From Natrinema salsiterrestre (lineage in GTDB: Archaea; Halobacteriota; Halobacteria; Halobacteriales; Natrialbaceae), in assembly GCF_029502005.1 (NCBI RefSeq), contig NZ_JAMQOT010000004.1, forward strand, positions 372,001-436,000: a stretch of 64,000 nt of DNA, given 5' to 3'. Both the position numbers and the translations under genes were made by a program. Below, piece by piece: positions 1-9,078 of this stretch (within the stretch, counting starts at the first letter, position 1; each line of letters starts with the position of its first letter). The notes under the pieces are model-generated. The model was not told the DNA's origin, did not search any database, and saw only the letters and a list, made by a program, of their open reading frames with translations.

Positions 1-86
1 TACTCGCGGCGGCAGCGCTGGCGTTCTTCGCCCTGTCGTACGTCGCGTGGGGCTGGGTAGACGTGTTCTCGGTTCCACTGGGGTGA
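1..86 (+). CDS. C-terminal end of a small membrane protein (partial)
   Basis: Only the last 27 codons are in the window (frame 3, stop TGA at 84-86). The visible peptide is a hydrophobic Ala/Leu/Phe-rich helix followed by a short tail ending in VFSVPLG. It stops 4 nt before the ATG of the CuA subunit, so it is very likely the first visible member of the same operon. Small single-helix subunits are common in ba3-type and related heme-copper complexes, so an accessory subunit is a reasonable guess, but the family cannot be identified from this fragment. Confidence 0.55.
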   Translation, partial: LAAAALAFFALSYVAWGWVDVFSVPLG

Positions 87-90
87 TTCC

Positions 91-633
91 ATGACGTCAC
101 CGATCAAACCCCCGGACGGAAACTGGTGGGATCAGCCGGTCAACAGACGCGAGTCCATCTGGCTCGGCCTCGGGGTCGGCTGGTCGCTCATTCTCTTCGG
201 CTGGATGAGCGCCTGGACGCGCGTGGGCGACCAGAATCCCATCGGCGAGACGTTCCGGATCGACGCCGAGGACTACCGCGAGAAGCTGACCGACTACAAG
301 GACCGGGCGACCGAGACCGACGACGGGCTCGTCCCGCCGGACCGAGACGTGTACCTGCAGGCGATGCGCTTCCAGTGGGACGGCGCGCCGGTCGTGCTCG
401 AGACGGGGACGGAGTACGACATTCACCTGAACTCCTTCGACGTTCAGCACGGCTTCTCCCTCCGACCGGAGGACGCCCTCAGCAAACAGATCAACCTGCA
501 GGTGCTGCCGGGCTACGAGTGGGTCGTCCCGATGACCTTCGACGAACCCGGAACCTACCACATCATCTGTAACGAGTTCTGCGGGCAGGGCCACAGGAGC
601 ATGCACGGCACGATCGTCGTGGAGGAGGGATAA
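91..633 (+). CDS. CuA-containing subunit II of a heme-copper oxidoreductase
   Basis: This 180-residue subunit has one N-terminal membrane helix (about residues 23-42) and a cupredoxin domain facing outside. The binuclear CuA site is complete: His120 in QHGFSL, then Cys160, Glu162, Cys164, His168 and Met171 in the CNEFCGQGHRSM stretch. The subunit accepts electrons from a soluble copper protein or cytochrome and passes them to the hemes of subunit I. It is short, like ba3-type subunit II. The stop codon lies 2 nt before the subunit I start, so the two are co-translated. The family also serves CuA-type nitric oxide reductases, which is the reading favoured here because of the features of the neighbouring catalytic subunit. 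Confidence 0.9.
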   Translation: MTSPIKPPDGNWWDQPVNRRESIWLGLGVGWSLILFGWMSAWTRVGDQNPIGETFRIDAEDYREKLTDYKDRATETDDGLVPPDRDVYLQAMRFQWDGAPVVLETGTEYDIHLNSFDVQHGFSLRPEDALSKQINLQVLPGYEWVVPMTFDEPGTYHIICNEFCGQGHRSMHGTIVVEEG

Positions 634-635
634 CG

Positions 636-2378
636 ATGGCACACGCGCTCGACGTCCTCGGCCTGTTCGACAACGAGTATCGCGACGACGGCTTCCGGAC
701 CTGTTCCGTGACTGGACTCGAGGTCCACCGCTCCGTCGACAACTACGTCAAACTGTTCGGCCTCACGGCGGTCGTCGCCCTGCTGTTCGGCGGTATCTTC
801 GCCTTTACCGTCGCGATGACCCGCTGGGAAGTGGTCGGGTTGCTCGAGCCCGCCGACTTCTACACGCACCTCAGCATGCACGCGTGGAACCTGCTGATCT
901 TCTGGATGGTGTTCATGGAGATCGCCATCCTCTACGTCGGCGGCCCGATGGTGCTCGGCAGACGGCTCCCGATCACGACGGTCGCGAAGGCGGGATGGGC
1001 CGTCATGGTGGGGGGCGCCGTGCTGGTCAACTACGCCATCTGGACCACCGAACCGCCTAACGAGGCACCGCTGTTGACCGCCTACGTGCCGATGCCCGTC
1101 TCACCGCTGTTCTACGCCGGTGCGATCGTCTTCATCTTGGGCACCGTCGTCGCGGCGCTGCCCTTCTTCGCGACGATGTGGTACGAGAAGCGCGAGAATC
1201 CGAAGAAGACGCTCCCGCTCGTCAGCTTCGCCGCGTTCGTCACGTCGATCATCGCCGTCGAGGCGCTGGTCGGCGGCCTGTTCGCCTTCGTCCCCACCCT
1301 GTTCTGGCGACTCGAGCTGATCGAGTGGTGGGACGCGGCCTGGTACCGCCAGATGTACTGGATCATCGGTCACGGGACTCAGCAGATCAACCTCGTGGCG
1401 ATGATCGCGGTCTGGTACTTCCTGACCCACGTCGTCGCCGGCGCGGAGGTCGTCAGCGAGAAAGTCTCGCGGACGGCCTTCATTCTCTACCTGTTCTTCA
1501 TCAACCTCGGGGCGGCACACCACCTGCTGTCCGATCCCGCGGTGTCGACCGGCTGGCGGCTCTGGAACACGTCCTACGCGTTCTACGGGGCGACGTTCGC
1601 GAGTCTGATCCACGCCTTCGCCATCCCGGCGGGGATCGAGGCCGGGCGTCGCAAGCGCGGGAAAGGTGGTGGCCTCTTCGGCTGGCTGACGTCCGCCCCC
1701 TGGTCGAACCCGGTGTTCTCGTCGACGATCTTCTCGATCATCCTCTTCGGATTCCTCGGCGGAATCACGGGCGTCATGATGGGACAACTCCAGCTCAATA
1801 TGACCTGGCACAACACGTTCGCCACGGTCGGCCACTTCCACGCCACGGTCGTCCTCGGCACGACGGTCGCGTTCATGGGCCTGATCTTCTTCGTGATCCG
1901 AACGATGTTCATGCGCCAGTACATCTCCGAACGGCTCGCGTCGATCCAGCCGTTCTTCTACTCGGCTGCGATGGGCATTGCCGTCCTGATGATGATGTAC
2001 GTCGGCATTCTCTACGGCGTCCCGCGCCGAACCGCCGAGGTCGTCGAGAACATCCCCGGCACCGAGTTCAGCCTCTCGGCCGCGGCACCGCTGTTCGCGA
2101 TCTTCGGGATCTTCGCCCTCCTCGCGATCGCGGGCGGGGTCCTCTTCGTCCTCGTGGCGGTCGGCTCGCTCGTCTTCGGCGACCGGGTCGAAAACGGGGA
2201 CAACGCGGATCTCGTCGCTGACGGCGGCCTCGGGATGGCTCAGGACCCCGACGATCCCGTCCACGCCTACGAAATGCGGGGCACGTTCGTCCTCTGTCTG
2301 GTCTTCCTCGCCGCGTTCGCGATCACCTATCTGCTGAACTGGTATCTACTGACCCAGCTCTGGTCGATCGGCGCCTGA
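636..2378 (+). CDS. Heme-copper oxidoreductase subunit I, probable CuA-linked nitric oxide reductase
   Basis: This 580-residue polytopic protein has about 13 membrane helices and the ligand pattern of the ba3-like heme-copper branch: His82 and His402 for the low-spin heme, His400 for the high-spin heme, and His246, His295 and His296 for CuB. In O2 reductases the first CuB His is followed four residues later by a Tyr cross-linked to it. Here the motif is H-G-T-Q-Q, so Gln250 sits at that place and no substitute Tyr is visible in this helix. Loss of that Tyr is known from nitric oxide reductase lineages of the superfamily, and a nitrite reductase gene lies 5 kb away. I therefore infer NO to N2O reduction, while automated annotation would probably say cytochrome c oxidase subunit I. 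A divergent oxidase cannot be excluded. Confidence 0.85.
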   Translation: MAHALDVLGLFDNEYRDDGFRTCSVTGLEVHRSVDNYVKLFGLTAVVALLFGGIFAFTVAMTRWEVVGLLEPADFYTHLSMHAWNLLIFWMVFMEIAILYVGGPMVLGRRLPITTVAKAGWAVMVGGAVLVNYAIWTTEPPNEAPLLTAYVPMPVSPLFYAGAIVFILGTVVAALPFFATMWYEKRENPKKTLPLVSFAAFVTSIIAVEALVGGLFAFVPTLFWRLELIEWWDAAWYRQMYWIIGHGTQQINLVAMIAVWYFLTHVVAGAEVVSEKVSRTAFILYLFFINLGAAHHLLSDPAVSTGWRLWNTSYAFYGATFASLIHAFAIPAGIEAGRRKRGKGGGLFGWLTSAPWSNPVFSSTIFSIILFGFLGGITGVMMGQLQLNMTWHNTFATVGHFHATVVLGTTVAFMGLIFFVIRTMFMRQYISERLASIQPFFYSAAMGIAVLMMMYVGILYGVPRRTAEVVENIPGTEFSLSAAAPLFAIFGIFALLAIAGGVLFVLVAVGSLVFGDRVENGDNADLVADGGLGMAQDPDDPVHAYEMRGTFVLCLVFLAAFAITYLLNWYLLTQLWSIGA

Positions 2379-2407
2379 TCGACCCTCCGTTTCGCTGATC
2401 ACTACCC

Positions 2408-3130
2408 ATGCCATCACACTCCGACGCCGACACGACCGCATCGCCCCTCGAGTCCGTGAAGCGCGTCATCAGGCGGGCATGGCGGGACTTGCTGAGCGTC
2501 TACTACGCGAACACGCCGATCTGGCGGCTGTTCAAGAGCGCCGGACTGCTCTTCTTCGGGTTCTTCTGCTGGTCCGCCTCGAGTCTCGTCCTCTCCTACG
2601 GAATCGACTGGACGATCCTCGAGTACACGAGGGCCTACGGGTTCGTCCTCATCCTCTGGGGGCCGTTGACCCACGCTCTGATCGTCCCGCTCGTGATCCG
2701 GCTCCGACGGACTGCCGAGCACCCGGTGGTGCGGGCGATCGCCCGGAACGGCTCGAAGCTCAACCTCTCCGTCTTTCTGGCCATCGTTCTGATCCTCGGG
2801 ACGGCTCCCATCTCACCCATGCTGCTCGATTTCCAGTCGTCACTCGAGAGCGATTCGGGCCCGGACGTCAATCCAGACCTCTCCTGTACCCGGTCGGACG
2901 GCGTCGTCTCCTGTGAGCTCTCCGAGTCCGAAGGGATCGACAGCGTCGTCGTACTCAGCGGGAACAGCCAGGTCACGCGCGTCGAGGAGCCGCCGTTCGA
3001 GTTCACGTTCCGCGAGGACGAACTCGAGGAGGTGGTCGGCCAGAAGGAGTTCGTCGTCGAACTCCGCGACGAGGACGACGACACCCTGCGACGGTACCGT
3101 CGGTCCGTGGCGTCAGTGCCGGAGGCGTAA
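2408..3130 (+). CDS. Membrane protein of unknown function downstream of the CuA/heme-copper genes
   Basis: This 240-residue protein begins 29 nt after subunit I and is probably in the same operon. It has a basic cytoplasmic N-terminus, three hydrophobic segments (about residues 45-65, 75-97 and 117-137), and an acidic C-terminal domain that holds two Cys (in LSCTRSDG and VVSCELSE) and would lie outside the cell. The outside domain looks like a small beta-sandwich, but no catalytic motif is seen. By position it may be an assembly or accessory subunit of the upstream complex. I do not recognise the family. Confidence 0.75.
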   Translation: MPSHSDADTTASPLESVKRVIRRAWRDLLSVYYANTPIWRLFKSAGLLFFGFFCWSASSLVLSYGIDWTILEYTRAYGFVLILWGPLTHALIVPLVIRLRRTAEHPVVRAIARNGSKLNLSVFLAIVLILGTAPISPMLLDFQSSLESDSGPDVNPDLSCTRSDGVVSCELSESEGIDSVVVLSGNSQVTRVEEPPFEFTFREDELEEVVGQKEFVVELRDEDDDTLRRYRRSVASVPEA

Positions 3131-3407
3131 GCTCGATCCCGGTAGCCGGTGCGTGCTCACCGCTCGAGTATCGGGCGCGTTCGGTCGACCTTTCCTTCGA
3201 TCGTTCGTCCCTCGAGCGACGGTACTGTGTGGCTGTCGGCCCCATAGTCGCAGGACATCCAAGTGAACGGTCGAAGTCGCCGGGTACGAAGTCCGCACAG
3301 CGAGATTCGAGTCGCAGGGCATCGAGAGAACCGAACGGGTTCCGGCGACCTCTCCGAGCACTCATCGGGTTTCGAGGGAACCGCGGGAGGCACAGTCGGC
3401 TCAGCAT

Positions 3408-3563
3408 TCACGTGCCGTCTCGAGGCTCCGACTGCGCCGACTCGTCGAGCGCGTATCCGCCACCGCCGCCCCCATCGTCGGGATCGTCCTCCGGGCCGCC
3501 ACAGCCGGCGAGTACGACCGAGGTGAGGGCCGCAGACGACGCGAGGAACCGTCTCCGATCCAT
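3408..3563 (-). CDS. Small Tat-exported lipoprotein
   Basis: This is a 51-residue precursor starting MDRRRFLASS with a twin-arginine motif and a lipobox Cys in VVLAGCGG, followed by Asp/Gly-rich low-complexity sequence. After lipidation only about 30 residues would remain outside the membrane. The start is chosen because a TATA-like TACTTATTGG lies 27 nt upstream at 3585-3594, giving a leaderless transcript. A longer frame starting at 3611 would destroy the Tat signal. Function is unknown. It lies between the heme-copper operon and the copper ATPase. Confidence 0.6.
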   Translation of the reverse strand: MDRRRFLASSAALTSVVLAGCGGPEDDPDDGGGGGGYALDESAQSEPRDGT

Positions 3564-3703
3564 GCATGTTGTTAGCATTATCCACCAATAAGTACATGGG
3601 ATGAAGCACACCTCAGACGCGGAATTGACTCCACTGCGCCCTCACGAGGCGATATTCGAACCCACCGGCCGCGGCGATGAGACGAATCGCCACCCACGCG
3701 GGT

Positions 3704-6205
3704 TCACCGGTCGTCGTCGAGTACCGCCCGCGAGGAGTTGACGACGACGATGGCGCTACTGACTGCCATCGCAACGGCTGCGAAGAGCGGATTGATCAAC
3801 CCCGCCGCGGCGAGCGGGATCGCGACGGCGTTGTACAGCAGCGCCCAGCAGACGTTCTCGCGGATGCGCCGCCGGGTGCCGTCCGCGAGATCGAACACCG
3901 AACGGACGGCGCGGAGATCGCTCGAGGTGACGACCGCGTCGGCGGCGTCGGTCGCGCGGGCGGTCCCGTCACCGAGCGCGATCCCGACGTCCGCCGCGGC
4001 CAGCGCGGGCGCGTCGTTCGTCCCGTCGCCGACCATCGCGGTCACGCCCTCGCCGGAGAGTCGCCGGACGGTCTCGACTTTGCCGTCCGGCGGGACGCCC
4101 GCGAAGACGCGATCGACCGCCGGATGGTCGCGAAACGTCTCGGTCCCGGCCGCGTCGTCGCCCGTCAGCACGACGACCTCGCGGTCGGCGAACGACTCGA
4201 GGACGTCGCGCCACTCGGTCCGCGTTCGATCGCCGACGACGACGACGGCCCTCGCCCGGCCGTCGTAACCGACGACCGCGGGGAGTCGACCCCGGTCTCG
4301 AGCGTCGTCGATGGCCGCCTCGAGCGCGGCCGGCACCGGACCGATCAGCCGCTCGACGAGCCCCGGCGTGCCGACGACGACCCGATCACCGCTTCGCGCC
4401 TCGTCGCCGTGATCCGACCCGACGGCGGACGGCGCTGCCCCCTCGCGCTCGACCGTCGCGCTGACGCCCTCGCCGGGATGGCGTTCGAAGTCGCGCACCT
4501 CGATGTCAGCGTTCGGACCGTCGTCCGTCTCCGACTCGAGGCGGCCGCCGTCGGACGCGACGCGCCTATCAGTACTCGTCGCTGCTTCGTCCCCTCTCTC
4601 GGCCGCAGCGCGGGCGACGATGGCATCGGCGACGGGGTGCTCCGAACGTCGCTCGACGGCCGCGGCGAGATCGAGCGCCTCCTCGTCCCCGTGGACCTCG
4701 AGGACCGTCATCTCGCCCGCCGTCAGCGTGCCCGTCTTGTCGAAAACGATCGTCTCGACGGTCGGCGCCGACTCGAACACCGTCGCGTTCGCGATGACGA
4801 TCCCGCGCTCCAGGGCGTCGCGAAGGCCCGAGGCGACCGCCAGCGGCGTCGCCAGCCCCATCGCACAGGGACAGGAGACCACGAGCACCGTCAGCCCCGT
4901 GAGTACCGCGTCTCCCACGGCCGTTCCCGTGGCGAGACGCCAGCCCGTCACGACGAGCGCCAGCGTCAGCACGAACGGAACGAAGATCGTCGCGAGTCTG
5001 TCCGCCAGTCGCTGGACGCCCGGCGTCGCGCTCTGAATCTCCCACATGAGCGTCGCGATGTGGTCGAGCGTGCTCTCGGCGTCCTCGCCGACCGCGAGGA
5101 CGAGCGCGCTGTCGGTCACGATCGACCCGCCGACGACCCGATCACCCGGTCGCTTCGTGACCGGCAGCGACTCGCCGGTGAGGACGGATTCGTCGACGGC
5201 CGCCGTCCCCTCGAGGACCGCGCCGTCGATCGGAACGCGTTCGCCGGGTCGGACGAGAACTTCGTCGCCCGCGGCCAGCCGATCGACCGGAACCGTTTCG
5301 GTCCCCGCCGACGTTCGGCGGGTCGCCTCGCGAACCCGTGCGGCGGTGACGTCGGCGAGCAGGTCGGTCGCCCGGCGCTTGACCCGGCGCTCGTAGTATG
5401 TTCCGAGCGAGACGATCAGAATCACGGCGACGGTCACGTCGTAGTAGAGGTGCGTACTCCCCATCGCCAGCGCAACGGTGCTGTACGCGTACGCCGAGAC
5501 GGCCGCGATCGCGATCAGCAGGTCCATGTTCGGCCGTCTGACTCGCAGACTGACGTACGCCCCCCGCAGGACCGGATAGCCGGTGTAGAACAACACGCCG
5601 CTCGTCAACGCCCCGATCATCGCCATCGGCAAGTAGACGCCGACGGGTGAGGTCGCGTCGACGGTCAGAATTCCCGTCTCGATCCCGACGTAGCTCGGGT
5701 AGAGGTAGAACAGGTACCAGGGCATGACGAGCATCGCCAGGAACCCGCCGGCCAGCAGGCGCTGGACCAGTTCCTCGTCGGCGCGGGCGGTCCCCCCGTC
5801 GCCGTCGCGAAACCGGGCCTCGTAGCCGTATCCGGAGAGTACCTCGGGGAGATCCGCCTCGTCTAGCCGATTCGGGTCGTAGACGACGCGAGCAGTGTCG
5901 GTCGCGTAACTCGCCTCGACCGTCCGGATTCCGGACTCCCGTTCGCCGAGCTGTGACAGGAATCCCTCGCAGGTCGAACAGTGCATCCCCTCGACCGCGA
6001 GAAACGTTTCCTCGCTCCCGTCGGGCACCTCGCGGTCGCCCCGCTCCGTCGCACGGTCGACGACCGCTTCCCGGTCTACGTCGTCGACGTCCGCGAGGCT
6101 CGCGCTCACCTCGAGACAGCCGCGACAACAGAAGGTTCCCTCGACGTCCGCCGCCGTCACCGGTCGGTCGGGGATCGGGAGCCCACAGAGCGAGCAGGAA
6201 CTCAT
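3704..6205 (-). CDS. copA: Copper-translocating P1B-type ATPase (FixI/CtpA-like)
   Basis: This 833-residue P-type ATPase starts with a Cys-rich metal-binding domain (CSLCGLP at 4-10, FCCRGC at 25-30), then a heavy-metal-associated domain with GMHCSTC (Cys76, Cys79). Next come membrane helices, the actuator motif TGES at 343-346, the transport motif CPC at 445-447, the phosphorylation motif DKTGT from Asp489, a SEHP motif in the nucleotide domain and a GDGTNDAP hinge. CPC with CxxC domains points to Cu(I) export. The N-terminal Cys domain is typical of the FixI/CcoI/CtpA group, which loads copper into respiratory enzymes rather than giving bulk resistance. Lying between two copper enzymes, it probably supplies their sites. 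It has no adjacent chaperone gene. Confidence 0.92.
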   Translation of the reverse strand: MSSCSLCGLPIPDRPVTAADVEGTFCCRGCLEVSASLADVDDVDREAVVDRATERGDREVPDGSEETFLAVEGMHCSTCEGFLSQLGERESGIRTVEASYATDTARVVYDPNRLDEADLPEVLSGYGYEARFRDGDGGTARADEELVQRLLAGGFLAMLVMPWYLFYLYPSYVGIETGILTVDATSPVGVYLPMAMIGALTSGVLFYTGYPVLRGAYVSLRVRRPNMDLLIAIAAVSAYAYSTVALAMGSTHLYYDVTVAVILIVSLGTYYERRVKRRATDLLADVTAARVREATRRTSAGTETVPVDRLAAGDEVLVRPGERVPIDGAVLEGTAAVDESVLTGESLPVTKRPGDRVVGGSIVTDSALVLAVGEDAESTLDHIATLMWEIQSATPGVQRLADRLATIFVPFVLTLALVVTGWRLATGTAVGDAVLTGLTVLVVSCPCAMGLATPLAVASGLRDALERGIVIANATVFESAPTVETIVFDKTGTLTAGEMTVLEVHGDEEALDLAAAVERRSEHPVADAIVARAAAERGDEAATSTDRRVASDGGRLESETDDGPNADIEVRDFERHPGEGVSATVEREGAAPSAVGSDHGDEARSGDRVVVGTPGLVERLIGPVPAALEAAIDDARDRGRLPAVVGYDGRARAVVVVGDRTRTEWRDVLESFADREVVVLTGDDAAGTETFRDHPAVDRVFAGVPPDGKVETVRRLSGEGVTAMVGDGTNDAPALAAADVGIALGDGTARATDAADAVVTSSDLRAVRSVFDLADGTRRRIRENVCWALLYNAVAIPLAAAGLINPLFAAVAMAVSSAIVVVNSSRAVLDDDR

Positions 6206-6386
6206 TCCACGATCGATAGTCGTCCACGCGGCGGGTAGCCCTACCCCCGAACCCGTTCGGGGTGCTATGCTCGGTCGACGGAGTCAATCCGGATTCACTG
6301 ACGGGTCGATCGCCAGTGACGTCCTCGATCACTTCGGGTCGCAAGCGGCGGCCCGCACCTCGATTCAGGATTCGGATACGACGCCG

Positions 6387-7304
6387 TCACTCCCGGTCGA
6401 TGTGCTCGAGGAGCGACGACGTCAACCGAGTCGGTGCTTCGCGTGGCACCCAGTGGCTCGTCTCCGGCAGTAGCTCGAGTCGACTCTCCTCACACCGGTC
6501 CGCGCTGTCGACGGCCAGCGCGGGGACGAGTGCGGTGTCGTCTCCTCCCCAGACGATGAGCGTCGGGACATCGACCCGCTCGGATCGCGGGATCGGCGGA
6601 TACCGAACTGCCGCCCGGTACCAGTTGAGCATTCCGGTGAGCGCCCCGTCCCGACTCCAGGCGCGACGATAGCGAGCCAACTCGTCGTCGGGAAACGTCC
6701 CCGGTGCAGCCGTTCCGCGGAGGCCTCGCTCGAGGATGCGGTACTCGTCGTACTGCAAGACGCGCTCGGGTAGCCACGGAAGCTGAAAGAAGACGGCGTA
6801 CAGGCTCCGGGACAGTTGCTCGGGATTCGCGGCGGCCTGCTGGAGATAGGCGGTCGGGTGCGGGGCGTTGACGACGGCGAGGCGATCGACCACCTCCGGG
6901 TGTCGGAGCCCGAGGTCCCAGGCGACCATGCCACCCCAGTCGTGTCCGACGACGTGTGCGACGTCACGGTTCTCCGTCGCGAGCAGGTCGACGACGTCCC
7001 GAGCGGATTCCCGGACCCGGTACGATTTCACCCCCTCGAGTTTCTCGCTCAGGTTGTAGCCGCGCAGGTCGGGGACCAGTACGCGGTACCCGGCCTCGAC
7101 GAGTGGCCGAATCTGGGCCCGCCAGGCGTACCAGAACTCGGGGAAGCCGTGGAGCAAGACGACCAGCGGGTCGGTTTCGTCGCCGGCAGCGACGACGTGT
7201 AACTCGACATCGTTGACGGTTCGTCGGGATGAGTCCAGCTCGACCGACGGAAGGGGCGCCCCGGGGTCGGAACCAGCGTCCGTCGCTCGCGGGTCCGGTC
7301 TCAT
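6387..7304 (-). CDS. Alpha/beta hydrolase, epoxide hydrolase-like
   Basis: This is an alpha/beta hydrolase with the oxyanion motif HGFPEFW, a nucleophile elbow GHDWGGM in which Asp is the nucleophile, a candidate acid residue in GGDDTAL and the catalytic His in TSHWVP. Asp as nucleophile with HGFPE is typical of epoxide hydrolases and haloalkane dehalogenases, and the cap region contains Tyr residues that could serve an epoxide hydrolase. The start used is the ATG giving MRPDPR; an upstream in-frame ATG at 7331 (MSSRGP) is also possible. It is transcribed away from nirK. The substrate is unknown. Confidence 0.85.
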   Translation of the reverse strand: MRPDPRATDAGSDPGAPLPSVELDSSRRTVNDVELHVVAAGDETDPLVVLLHGFPEFWYAWRAQIRPLVEAGYRVLVPDLRGYNLSEKLEGVKSYRVRESARDVVDLLATENRDVAHVVGHDWGGMVAWDLGLRHPEVVDRLAVVNAPHPTAYLQQAAANPEQLSRSLYAVFFQLPWLPERVLQYDEYRILERGLRGTAAPGTFPDDELARYRRAWSRDGALTGMLNWYRAAVRYPPIPRSERVDVPTLIVWGGDDTALVPALAVDSADRCEESRLELLPETSHWVPREAPTRLTSSLLEHIDRE

Positions 7305-7495
7305 ATTTCGGATTGGACCGCGAGACGACATACCGATTGTGAACGACCTCGTGCAGGAAACTGAGCTACGGTCGGCAACGAGCTGGCGACGGTGATCAGA
7401 ACCCGCTTCGATCACGATGAGCTGCGAGCGGGTACTTAACTGCCCACGATATAGCGGGATCGGCCGATCCGATTACTATCTCCCGAGAACCATCG

Positions 7496-7503
7496 CTATA
7501 TTT
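7496..7503 (+). promoter_or_regulatory. TATA box of nirK
   Basis: CTATATTT lies about 35-42 nt before the nirK ATG. With the usual 25-nt TATA-to-start distance it would begin transcription near 7526, leaving a leader of about 12 nt. A second AT-rich patch at 7520-7528 is too close to the ATG to be the TATA box. I did not find a clear dyad for an anaerobic regulator. Confidence 0.45.
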
Positions 7504-7537
7504 GATCATACGTCCACCGTTATCTATAGATAGGACC

Positions 7538-8626
7538 ATGACTGAAACCCAATTCAACCGGCGGCAGGTGGTGCAGGCGATCGGGGCGACCGGCGCGGTG
7601 GCGGTGGCCGGCTGTCTCGGTGGCGACACGCAGGGGAACAGCGCGGAAACCGAGGAGCCGGCGGGTGAGGAGGGACTGCCGGAAGCGAAGGCGGTCGACG
7701 TCGACCGGATCGCGCGGGACCCGACCGATATTCCAGCGCCGGTCGACTGGAACGAGCCCCGCGAACACGACATCACGATCGAGACGGTTCGGCAGACGGC
7801 CGAGATCGAGCCGGGGGTCACGTTCGAGTACATGACCTTCGAGGGGCAGGTGCCGGGGCCGATGATCCGCGTGCGGCGGGGCGACCGGGTGAACCTCACG
7901 TTCGAGGTGCCCGAGGACCTGAACGCGGCCGCGCACAACATGGACTTCCACGCGGTCTACGGCCCCGGCGGCGGGGCCGACGCGACGACGATCGCGCCCG
8001 GCGACGACCCCACTGAGATCAGCTTCACCGCTGATTACGCGGGGGTGTTCATCTACCACTGTGCGATTCCGAACATGGACCAGCACATCAGCAGCGGCAT
8101 GTTCGGCTCGATCCTCGTCGAGCCCGAAGAGGGCCTCCCCGAGGTCGACCACGAGTACTACCTCGGCCAGCACGAGATCTACACCGACGGCGACGTCGGC
8201 GAGAAGGGCCACCACAGCTTCGACTTCGACGCCATGCTCGACGAGTCGCCCACGTACGTCGTGTTCAACGGCCAGGCCTACGGCTTCACCGAGGACGGCG
8301 TCGGGCCGATGGAAGCCGAGACCGGCGAAACCGCCCGGGTGTACTTCGCCAACGGCGGGCCGAACCTGCTGAGCTCGCTCCACCCCATCGGGAACGTCTG
8401 GAGCCGCTACTACCGCGACGGCGACCTCCTGAGCGAACCCGACCTGAACATCGAGACCGCACCCGTCGCCCCCGGGACGACCACCGCCGGCGAGATGGAG
8501 TTCCCCGTCCCCGGCCCGGTCAAGATCGTCGACCACGCGCTGACGCGCGCCGCCCGCCGGGGCGCACTCGGCGTCGTCGACGTCGAGGGCGAACCCACCG
8601 AAGACCTCTACGACGAGGACCCGTGA
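7538..8626 (+). CDS. nirK: Copper-containing nitrite reductase (AniA-like)
   Basis: The 362-residue precursor has a Tat/lipoprotein signal (NRRQ near residue 7; lipobox Cys26 in VAVAGCLGG), so it is anchored outside the membrane. It has two cupredoxin domains. Type 1 copper ligands are His133, Cys175, His183 and Met188; type 2 ligands are His138, His174 and His282; the catalytic Asp is Asp136. The stretch NGGPNLLSSLHPIG closely resembles the class II AniA branch. It reduces nitrite to NO, the substrate expected for the Tyr-less heme-copper enzyme upstream. The start is the ATG that gives the Tat signal; an in-frame ATG at 7502 would bury it. The second active-site His of classical NirK is not obvious (see findings). 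Confidence 0.95.
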   Translation: MTETQFNRRQVVQAIGATGAVAVAGCLGGDTQGNSAETEEPAGEEGLPEAKAVDVDRIARDPTDIPAPVDWNEPREHDITIETVRQTAEIEPGVTFEYMTFEGQVPGPMIRVRRGDRVNLTFEVPEDLNAAAHNMDFHAVYGPGGGADATTIAPGDDPTEISFTADYAGVFIYHCAIPNMDQHISSGMFGSILVEPEEGLPEVDHEYYLGQHEIYTDGDVGEKGHHSFDFDAMLDESPTYVVFNGQAYGFTEDGVGPMEAETGETARVYFANGGPNLLSSLHPIGNVWSRYYRDGDLLSEPDLNIETAPVAPGTTTAGEMEFPVPGPVKIVDHALTRAARRGALGVVDVEGEPTEDLYDEDP

Positions 8627-8812
8627 GCGGGATCGGCCGACCGAGGACTCGCTTTCTCGTTCGAAATCCCCCGCGGTAAGTAGCGTACGACTTGTTCTAC
8701 ACGAACCCGCTCGACAAGAGCCGAACGGCCCGTTCGCTGACGGCATCGACTACAGAGCGAACCGGTTCGCGGCTCGTCGATCGACTGATTCACCACCGAC
8801 CGCTGCGCGCCG

Positions 8813-8938
8813 TCACGTCCAGACGCGGAGACAGTCGGTCGAACAGAAGTGAAGCCGGACGTGATCCTGTCCCGCCGGTTCGACGTAGGTCGTTAACGTG
8901 TATGCGACCTCATCGGCGTCACAGTTATCGCAGTGCAT
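8813..8938 (-). CDS. Small zinc-binding protein (41 residues)
   Basis: This short ORF reads MHCDNCDADEVAYTL at its start and ends with FCSTDCLRVWT. Two Cys pairs (CDNC and CSTDC) separated by about 25 residues form a treble-clef or TRASH-like zinc site of a kind frequent in very small haloarchaeal proteins. The start ATG at 8938 is the only one in frame before the Cys motif. It lies downstream of TFB on the same strand, with a 140-nt gap. Role unknown; such proteins may bind nucleic acid or metal. Confidence 0.75.
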   Translation of the reverse strand: MHCDNCDADEVAYTLTTYVEPAGQDHVRLHFCSTDCLRVWT

Positions 8939-9078
8939 ACGAGACGACTCGAGGGAATCGTCCTTGAGTATAGATCGATTAAATCGACCGCGTGCGAACG
9001 GCGGTTCCGGTAGTACTGAATTACGAGTCGGTAATCGGCTATTGAACGGGCGATCCGGCGGGCGGTTCGACGAGCGAG

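Noticed and set aside
3640..3680. TTCGAAC motif like a tRNA T-arm
   Set aside because: No complementary T-stem and no acceptor or anticodon arm on either strand.
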